Assembly: GCA_016927865.1 (NCBI GenBank)
Contig: JAFGLU010000115.1
Span: 1-60,609 of the forward strand
Length of the DNA stretch: 60,609 bases
Reading direction: 5' to 3'
Origin: Anaerolineaceae bacterium
GTDB taxonomy: Bacteria > Chloroflexota > Anaerolineae > Anaerolineales > Anaerolineaceae
The notes beneath the pieces were generated by a model that did not search any database, was not told where the DNA came from, and was given only the letters and a program-made list of their open reading frames with translations. Shown here in pieces: positions 54,836 through 60,609 of this stretch. The position numbers and the translations under genes were made by a program. The stretch's first letter is position 1. Every line of letters begins with the position of its first letter.

Positions 54836-56590
54836 TTACGCCTCATTCAAGCGCTCGACGCGGGAATGGGCCAGGCGCAAAGGGATGAGCCCGGCTGCCA
54901 GGCTGGCGGTGCCGCCCAGCAGCAAACCGGCCAACTGCCCCAGAAAAACGGGCACATCAAAGAAGGCCATGACAATGGCGGGACCTACGTATAGACCAAA
55001 CAGCAGGGGCAAGATGGCCATGCCAACAATGTTGCCCAGGCAGCCGATAGTGCCGTTCATTTTTTGAGGGTTATCCCAATCAAATTTGGCCCCGGTAATG
55101 CCAAAGAACAGGTAAATGCCCGTGAGGCCGGCAAGGATCAAGGCCACGATGGCCAGGCTGAGCAAGATGGAAAAGAGCGAAGAGCCTTTGAGAATTTGCA
55201 GCACCAGCATATACAGGCCGCACACCGCCAGGGTGGGCAGGTAACCGACCAGGAACTTGGCCGTGATCAGGGTGCGCGGGTGGAGGGGCGCGGACTTGAT
55301 CATCCAATAGCTCTTCCCTTCTTGCGAGAAACCCAGCCCAGCCAGATTGGCCACCAGCATCCAGCCGAGGAAAAGCGTGAGGGCCACATCGCCGTAGAGG
55401 AACAGGCTCTCCATGATTTGCTCGAAGATGACCGGAGCCTCTCCCCGCCCCATGGGGATCTGATTATCGGTGCGCAAGAAACCTACCGCGTAGACTACGC
55501 CCAGGATGAGCGGTGTGACGAGCTGAGAAGCATTGCGCAAATCGCGGCGGTAGAGGAGCAGATCCTTGAGAACGATGGCACGCACAGGCGCGGGCACCAG
55601 CCGGGCAATGAAGTTGGGCTGGGTCGAGCGGGCTGACGCAGCCTTGGCGCCATTCGTCGGGCGGGCCTTCTTGCGGCGGTTGTTCTGCAGGCTGGACCAA
55701 CCGGTGTAATACATGCGCTCAGCGGTCACCAGGGCTATATAAAAGATGCCGCAGGTCAGTCCGAGAGCCAGCACCAGCAGACCCAAACCAGGCAGCCAGT
55801 TGCCCTGGCCGATGTGCACCAGGCCGTCTCCCACCCAGGTGAGCGGCGACCATACCGGCGCGGCGCGGGAGGCCATGCTTAGAGCGGCGTCGAACTGCTC
55901 TTCTTCCACTTCCATGAAGCGAGCCATTTGAGAGCTGGCAAAAAAGAAGGTGCCGACGACAAAGCCCAGCACTTCCGCCACCCGGCGGGCCGGGAAGAAA
56001 CGCGCCGCTACCAGGACCAGCAAGCTGGAGAGTCCCGCCGCGGCCAGGGCCAGGGCAATCAAGCTGACCAGCACCAGGGGATAGTAGAGGAAGTTGTAGT
56101 TGGCGCTGATCCCCAAACCAAACAGCACCGGCAGAATAAACAAGCCGCTGATCAGGAAGTTGGGCAGTACAGCCTGGATGAGCTTGGAGATGAAGATGGA
56201 GCGAATGGGGATGGGCGCGCTCATCAAAAAATCCATATCGCCCGAAAGGTATAACCCCTGCAGCAGCACGCTAAAGCTGGTCAAAAGGATACCCAGGGTA
56301 GAGGCAGTGAGCAAGAGCGTCGGCAGGTTATCCAGTAGGCCGGTAAAATCGCCCATCTCGGCAGCCTCGATAAACTCCGGGGTCTGGATGAATCGCAACA
56401 GCGCAATGGAACCCCACAGGACAAAGCCCAGGAAAATTAGCGCCATCAGCCACAGCACAATGGTACCGACCTTGCGGCTGGTTTTCGCGCGCTTAAAGTT
56501 GTTGATAGAAATCGCCACTTGCAAGCGTAGCAGCTTCCACACAGACGCCCACATCCCGGGCTGGCGAAAACCATTAAGCAGGGCGGTCAT
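54836..56590 (-). CDS. ABC-2 type transporter permease
   Basis: 584 residues with about ten to twelve hydrophobic segments (for example WLMALIFLGFVLWGSIALL, LLLTASTLGILLTSFSVLL, LVLVSLIALALAAAGLSSLLVLVAA). A motif GLYLSGDMDFLMSAPIPIRSIFISKL resembles the putative ABC exporter permeases of Firmicutes and Chloroflexi. A basic linker (RRKKARPTNGAKAA) lies in the middle. The ATG overlaps the ATPase stop codon by ATGA, so the two are translationally coupled. The substrate is unknown. Confidence 0.86.
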   Translation of the reverse strand: MTALLNGFRQPGMWASVWKLLRLQVAISINNFKRAKTSRKVGTIVLWLMALIFLGFVLWGSIALLRFIQTPEFIEAAEMGDFTGLLDNLPTLLLTASTLGILLTSFSVLLQGLYLSGDMDFLMSAPIPIRSIFISKLIQAVLPNFLISGLFILPVLFGLGISANYNFLYYPLVLVSLIALALAAAGLSSLLVLVAARFFPARRVAEVLGFVVGTFFFASSQMARFMEVEEEQFDAALSMASRAAPVWSPLTWVGDGLVHIGQGNWLPGLGLLVLALGLTCGIFYIALVTAERMYYTGWSSLQNNRRKKARPTNGAKAASARSTQPNFIARLVPAPVRAIVLKDLLLYRRDLRNASQLVTPLILGVVYAVGFLRTDNQIPMGRGEAPVIFEQIMESLFLYGDVALTLFLGWMLVANLAGLGFSQEGKSYWMIKSAPLHPRTLITAKFLVGYLPTLAVCGLYMLVLQILKGSSLFSILLSLAIVALILAGLTGIYLFFGITGAKFDWDNPQKMNGTIGCLGNIVGMAILPLLFGLYVGPAIVMAFFDVPVFLGQLAGLLLGGTASLAAGLIPLRLAHSRVERLNEA

Positions 56591-57360
56591 TTGAGAACCT
56601 CGGCAATCTCGGCGAATTCGGCCCCGCCCGTCAGGCCCAGGAAAATATCTTCCAGGCTGCTTTCACCCTCCTGGCCCAGCGAGCGCAGTTCGTCCATGGT
56701 GCCCGAGGCAATGAGCTTGCCCTGGTTGATAATGCCGATGCGGTCGCACATGTTTTGGGCAATTTCGAGGATGTGAGTGGAAAGCATCACCGCCGCGCCG
56801 CGGCCGGCCATCTGCCGCAGCAAGTCCTTGATCAGGCGCGCCGACTTGGGGTCCAGGCCCACAGTGGGCTCATCCAGCACAAGCACCTTGGGGTCGCGCA
56901 CCAGAGCAGCGGCCAGAGAAGCTTTCTGCTTCATGCCGTGGCTGTAAGAGTCGGTGGTCTCGTCGGCGGCTTCGGTGAGGCCGAACAGGCGCAGCAGCTC
57001 CTCGGAGCGGTGCGCCGCTTGCTTAGAATCGAGTCCGTAAAGATCACCGACAAAGCGCAGCAGTTCTCGCCCGGTCAGTTTGGCATACAGGTTGGGCTCG
57101 TCGGGGACGTAGCCGCTGTGGGCTTTGGCCAGGACGGGCTCGAGGACTACATCATACCCGGCAACTTTGACGATTCCGGAGGTGGGCCGCAACAACCCTA
57201 CGATGGTCTTTATGGTAGTGGTCTTTCCGGCGCCGTTGGGGCCCAGGAAGCCAAAGATTTCGCCGCCGTACACCTGAAAGCTGACGTGATCAACGGCGAG
57301 CTTGTCGCCGTAGCTTTTGACAAGGTCGATGGTTTCAATTAATGGGGTTGCGTCTGTCAT
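56587..57360 (-). CDS. ABC transporter ATP-binding protein (ABC-2 type)
   Basis: 257 residues from the ATG with AAGGAG 8 nt upstream. Walker A GPNGAGKTTTIKTI, Q-loop region YVPDEPNLY, signature YSHGMKQKASLAAAL, Walker B VLVLDEPTVGLD and the H-loop STHILEIAQ. The YSHGMKQK signature is that of ABC-2 exporters for antibiotics, bacteriocins or lipids. It pairs with the permease gene directly downstream. A GCGAAGC element lies just before the gene. Confidence 0.93.
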   Translation of the reverse strand: MTDATPLIETIDLVKSYGDKLAVDHVSFQVYGGEIFGFLGPNGAGKTTTIKTIVGLLRPTSGIVKVAGYDVVLEPVLAKAHSGYVPDEPNLYAKLTGRELLRFVGDLYGLDSKQAAHRSEELLRLFGLTEAADETTDSYSHGMKQKASLAAALVRDPKVLVLDEPTVGLDPKSARLIKDLLRQMAGRGAAVMLSTHILEIAQNMCDRIGIINQGKLIASGTMDELRSLGQEGESSLEDIFLGLTGGAEFAEIAEVLK

Positions 57361-57383
57361 GGTCAATTCTCCTTGCATGCTGT

Positions 57384-57494
57384 GTGGCTACTCAGCCAGA
57401 AGTGAAAGAAGTCCGAATTTGATGTATATGTGGGGGGCGAAGCCCCCCACATATACATCAAATTCGGGAATTTTCTCGCTCTCTGAGCGGTTTC
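57384..57494 (+). repeat. GCGAAGC hairpin element, subfamily I, copy E
   Basis: 111 nt, ends GTGGCTACTCAG and CTGAGCGGTTTC, core 57412-57468 a 26-bp perfect stem plus an outer T-G wobble, GAA loop, apex GCGAAGC. It sits in the 5' region of the ABC-2 operon. Confidence 0.92.
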
Positions 57495-57558
57495 CACGCA
57501 CTTATTCTAGCACGAGGTAAAGGGTTTGAACTGTAACCTTGACGGGTTCTTGATGGAA

Positions 57559-57600
57559 AAATTTTGTAGGAGCAATTCATGAATTGCCCCTACAAAATTT
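57559..57600. repeat. GTAGGAGC / GCCCCTAC hairpin downstream of pheT
   Basis: Two 20-nt arms pair with one mismatch (TTTTGTAGGAGCAATTC against GAATTGCCCCTACAAAA) around AT. It is related to the GTAGGGGC repeats elsewhere and lies 33 nt past the pheT stop; it may serve as its terminator. Confidence 0.7.
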
Positions 57601-57632
57601 ACCAGATATGTCCACCCTGACAAAAGCAGAGT

Positions 57633-60161
57633 TTAGCTTCTCAGCTTGGCGCCCAGCTCCTGCTCCAGCCGCCGGATAATTTTGCCGCGAATCTGGGCGG
57701 CGTCCTTGTCCGTCAGCGTGCGATCGGGAGCTTGATAAGTGAGCCCGTAGGCCATGCTTTTCTTGCCCTCGCCAATCTGCGGGCCGCGGAAGATGTCGAA
57801 CAGGCGCACGCCTGCCAGCAACTTACCGCCGGTCTGGCGGATGAGAGCTTCGATGCGCGCAGCGGGAATGGCTTCATCCACCACCACGGCGATGTCCTCG
57901 AGGACGGACGGGAAGTCGATCACCCCTTGAACGGGGTGCCCCACGGCGGGCAGCAGCGGCAGCACAGCCTCCAGGTCGATCTCGGCAGCCACCACGGGCG
58001 CGGCGAAGTCGTAGTTCTCTTGCACACGGGGGTGCAGTTCGCCGAATACACCCAAGACCTGCTCGCCGGCCAGCACCTGGGCACATTTGCCAGGGTGGAA
58101 GGAAGGATGCTGGGCTGGGGCGAAGGTGACGGCCACGTGCAGCGCGTCCATGAGGGCTTCCATGAGGCCCTTGAGGTCGAAGAAGTCCACCTGACCGGCG
58201 GGGTGGCTATCCCAGGCAGGGGCGTAGCGCTTGCCGGTCATGGCAATGGCCAGCTTGCGCGGCTCGAGAGGCAGAGGCTCGCCCGAAGGCAAGAACACCC
58301 CGCCCACCTCGAACATGGACAGCGAATCGGCCAGGCGCGCATTACGTTCCACCACGTTCAGCACCGATGAAAGCAAACTGCGGCGCAGCACGCGCTTTTC
58401 GGGGGCAACGGGGTTCGCCAGCTTGACATACTCCAGCGCAGGAGCTTCACTGCCCTTGGGCAGCAGGCGAGCTTCGTTCTCTGGCGAGGTCATGCGGTGG
58501 GTAATAATTTCCTGCATGCCCAGGGAGGCAAGCGCGTCGCGCACCTGCTCCTCGCGTTCTAGCGAAGGGTTGCCGCGCTGCGGGGGCAGCGGGTCGGCCA
58601 GGCGCGATTCCGGGATGCGGTCAAAGCCGTACAGGCGGGCCACTTCTTCCATGACGTCAGCCACGCCTACCAGCCCTTCGCCAATGTCCATGCGGATGGG
58701 CGGAGCCTGCACGCGCAGGGTATCTCCGTCGATGGCGCCGGTGAATTCGAGGCGCTCGAGCAGGGTTTGGATCTCGGGCAGCGGAATTTCGATGCCCAAG
58801 GCCCGGCGCACGTCCTGCTCGGTGATCAGAACCAGCGAGTCCTTAGGCGGCAGTGGGTAGTTATCCACAATACCGGGGGCAATCGTCCCACCGCTCCAGG
58901 CCGCCATCCAGCGCAGGCAACGGCGCAGACCGTCGATGGCCAGGCCGGGGTGCACGCCGCGAGAGAAACGATAAGAGGCTTCGGAGGGCAGGGCATGCTG
59001 GGTAGCTGTCTTGCGGATGTTGATGAAATTCCAGGCCGCCGCCTCCAATAGAATGTCGGTGGTTGCGTCGCTAATCTCGCTCTCCGCGCCGCCCATCACG
59101 CCCGCCAGCGAAAGCGCGCCTTGCGTGTCGCATACCAGCAAGTTGTTGGGCGTAAGTTTGCGCTCCACACCGTCCAGGGTGGTCAGCTTTTCGCCGGGCT
59201 TGGCGGTGCGTGTTGAAATAACCACGGGGCCCTTCCGGGCGCGTTGGGCTAAAATGGAATAGTCGAAGGCGTGCAGCGGCTCGCCAATTTCGATCATCGT
59301 GTAATTGGTGGCGTCGACCACGTTGCTGATGGCGCGCACCCCGCACAGACGCAGGCGGCGCTGCACCCAGTAGGGGCTGGGGCCCATCTTCACGCCCCGG
59401 ATGAGGCCGATGGTGAAGCGCGGATTGAGTACCGGCTCGGCGATCTCGATTTTGACCTTGCTTTCTATCGATTCGCCCGAAGTCTCCAGGGCATAATCCG
59501 GCTTGCGCAGGGTCCGCCCGGTGAGGGCTGAAAGCTCGCGGGCCACGCCCAAAATGCTGGTGTTGCGGGCCATGTTGGGGTTGATGTTCACTTCCAGCAC
59601 AGCGTCGCCCATGTAGTCGACCAGCGGCGTGCCGGGCACGGCGTCCTCATCCAGAATGATCACCCCGTCGTGCTCTTCGCTGATGCCCAGCTCCTTCTCC
59701 GAGCAGACCATCGAGTAGGAATCGACGCCGCGGATTTTGGAGCGTTTGAGGGTGGTCAGCACCAGGCCGTCGGCATGCCCGTCGTAGATGCGCGCGCCTT
59801 CCTTGGCGTAAGCCACCTTGAGCGACTTTGCCAGAGGGCCCTTGCCCTTATACTCGAACAGGTTAGGCGCTCCGGTGAGAACAACGTGATTCTCCACGCC
59901 GTCGTACAGATCGCAGAGAGTCAGGCGGTCGGCGTTGGGATGCGGGTTAACGGCAGTGATTTCGGCCACCACAATTTTCTGCGGGTCCCATTCAATGCCG
60001 CTCACCTTGAAGCCGTGATCTTCGATGGTGGGCAATGGCAGCCCGGCGAAGAGGATATCTTCCACCTGCATCCCGGCCATGGTGAGTTTTTGGGCAATTT
60101 CCACCACCGAAATGCCGCTCAAATCGATGAAATCGGCCAGCCAGCCAATAGTAATTTTCAT
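57633..60161 (-). CDS. pheT: Phenylalanine-tRNA ligase beta subunit
   Basis: 842 residues, near the usual bacterial length. Domains in order: N-terminal B1, tRNA-binding OB (EMAP-like) domain with NPHPNADRLTLCDLY (about 75), B3/B4 editing region with SYRFSRGVHPGLA, B5 domain, the catalytic-like core with EEVARLYGFDRIPES, and the C-terminal FDX-ACB domain with GVRLFDIFRGPQIGEGKKS and PDRTLTDKDAAQI. It joins PheS in the heterotetramer that charges tRNA-Phe. GGAGG lies just before the ATG. Confidence 0.96.
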   Translation of the reverse strand: MKITIGWLADFIDLSGISVVEIAQKLTMAGMQVEDILFAGLPLPTIEDHGFKVSGIEWDPQKIVVAEITAVNPHPNADRLTLCDLYDGVENHVVLTGAPNLFEYKGKGPLAKSLKVAYAKEGARIYDGHADGLVLTTLKRSKIRGVDSYSMVCSEKELGISEEHDGVIILDEDAVPGTPLVDYMGDAVLEVNINPNMARNTSILGVARELSALTGRTLRKPDYALETSGESIESKVKIEIAEPVLNPRFTIGLIRGVKMGPSPYWVQRRLRLCGVRAISNVVDATNYTMIEIGEPLHAFDYSILAQRARKGPVVISTRTAKPGEKLTTLDGVERKLTPNNLLVCDTQGALSLAGVMGGAESEISDATTDILLEAAAWNFINIRKTATQHALPSEASYRFSRGVHPGLAIDGLRRCLRWMAAWSGGTIAPGIVDNYPLPPKDSLVLITEQDVRRALGIEIPLPEIQTLLERLEFTGAIDGDTLRVQAPPIRMDIGEGLVGVADVMEEVARLYGFDRIPESRLADPLPPQRGNPSLEREEQVRDALASLGMQEIITHRMTSPENEARLLPKGSEAPALEYVKLANPVAPEKRVLRRSLLSSVLNVVERNARLADSLSMFEVGGVFLPSGEPLPLEPRKLAIAMTGKRYAPAWDSHPAGQVDFFDLKGLMEALMDALHVAVTFAPAQHPSFHPGKCAQVLAGEQVLGVFGELHPRVQENYDFAAPVVAAEIDLEAVLPLLPAVGHPVQGVIDFPSVLEDIAVVVDEAIPAARIEALIRQTGGKLLAGVRLFDIFRGPQIGEGKKSMAYGLTYQAPDRTLTDKDAAQIRGKIIRRLEQELGAKLRS

Positions 60162-60170
60162 AGCGGCCTC

Positions 60171-60609
60171 CTAGAATTGTTCCAGGAAACGAATGTCGTT
60201 TCCCCAGAAGTAGCGAATATCAGTAATTTTGTGGCGCAGCATCACCTGGCGTTCGGGGCCCATGCCGAAGGCGAAGCCGGTGTAGCGGGCGGGGTCGTAG
60301 CCGCCGTTTTGCAACACCACCGGATGCACCATGCCGCAGCCCAGAATCTCGAGCCAGCCTGACTTCTTACACACCGGGCAGCCTTTGCCGCCGCAGACGA
60401 AGCATTCCACGTCCATCTCTGCTGATGGCTCGGTGAAAGGGAAGTAATCGGAGCGGAAGCGGGTGCGGGCGTTTTGTCCGAACATGCGCCGGACGAAATC
60501 AGAGAGGGTGCCCTTCAGGTCGCCGAAGGTGATGTTCTCGCCCACCACCAACCCTTCCATCTGGTTGAACTGCACCTCCGAACGCGCGGTGATCTGCTCG
60601 TAGCGGTAG
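60171..60609 (-). CDS. pheS: Phenylalanine-tRNA ligase alpha subunit, C-terminal part (5' end outside window)
   Basis: The frame is open to the right window edge; the visible part begins [19 protein letters not shown]. Class II motif 2 region [38 protein letters not shown] contains the CxxC pairs seen in bacterial PheS, and motif 3 [24 protein letters not shown] is complete. It ends 9 nt before pheT, the standard pheST order. Confidence 0.95.
   Translation of the reverse strand, partial: YRYEQITARSEVQFNQMEGLVVGENITFGDLKGTLSDFVRRMFGQNARTRFRSDYFPFTEPSAEMDVECFVCGGKGCPVCKKSGWLEILGCGMVHPVVLQNGGYDPARYTGFAFGMGPERQVMLRHKITDIRYFWGNDIRFLEQF

Overview
The window looks like a chromosomal segment of a Chloroflexota bacterium, probably of the Anaerolineae type. 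The inference rests on gene content: an archaeal-type HMG-CoA synthase next to a class II HMG-CoA reductase and a thiolase-like protein, a separate DUF35 zinc-ribbon protein, F420-type luciferase-like oxidoreductase, ECF transporter, GH38/GH4/GH13 sugar enzymes, Thr/Pro-rich lipoproteins and an exported protein ending in a YLPLL tail. No rRNA, tRNA or CRISPR array was recognised. Both window edges cut genes (a GntR regulator on the left, pheS on the right).

Region by region. 0-6.6 kb is visibly more AT-rich and looks acquired: a GntR tail, a HigBA toxin-antitoxin pair, a large primase-helicase fusion of the TOTE/AEP kind, and a three-gene run encoding a small Cys-containing protein, a pRiA4b ORF-3 protein and a 22-cysteine protein with a eukaryote-like CXC domain. 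6.7-16 kb (all minus strand) holds DUF35, a SAM hydrolase, a complete ECF transporter (T, fused A, S) and the mevalonate entry genes, interrupted by a four-helix-bundle gene with inverted-repeat ends. 16.4-25 kb holds TfoX, an L,D-transpeptidase, a lipoprotein, an LLM oxidoreductase, an M32 carboxypeptidase, a D-2-hydroxyacid dehydrogenase, a repeat-built tail-anchored protein and an alpha-amylase. 25-29 kb is a heterodimeric ABC exporter under a double-dyad promoter. 29-35.7 kb is a sugar-catabolic operon (GH38, GH4, epimerase, BadF-type kinase). 36-41 kb carries three unrecognised genes: a possible caspase-like protein, a 991-residue coiled-coil protein and a secreted protein. 41-54.8 kb is metabolic and housekeeping (aminotransferase, TIM-barrel isomerase, phosphatase, MsrA, Fe-ADH, PIG-L, Icd, FAD oxidoreductase, hydrolase, KamA, aldo-keto reductase). 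54.8-60.6 kb is an ABC-2 transporter and pheT-pheS.

The strongest non-coding signal is a dispersed hairpin family. Eight loci carry a 25-27 bp stem, perfect or nearly so, closed by the same GCGAAGC apex (GCTTCGC on the other strand). Five of them share a fixed layout of about 112 nt, with 12-bp ends GTAACTRCTCAG / CTGAGCRGTTAC and a core whose stem sequence differs at about ten columns, with both arms changed together. Two others form a second sequence subfamily with the same architecture, and one sits at the msrA stop codon. Several sit between divergent genes, so they are not simply terminators. Other dispersed repeats include GACCTGACAGG hairpins, CCCTAAGGGTCT hairpins, GTAGGGGCGGGTCTT elements and ATTCGTG clusters.

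Other observations: four genes have a -10 box exactly 6 nt before ATG (leaderless), one of them an 18-codon peptide in front of lysine 2,3-aminomutase; the thiolase-like protein lacks its catalytic Cys and His residues; and an iron alcohol dehydrogenase has a 19-bp-spacer MerR-type promoter. All functional calls come from reading motifs by eye; no database search was run.
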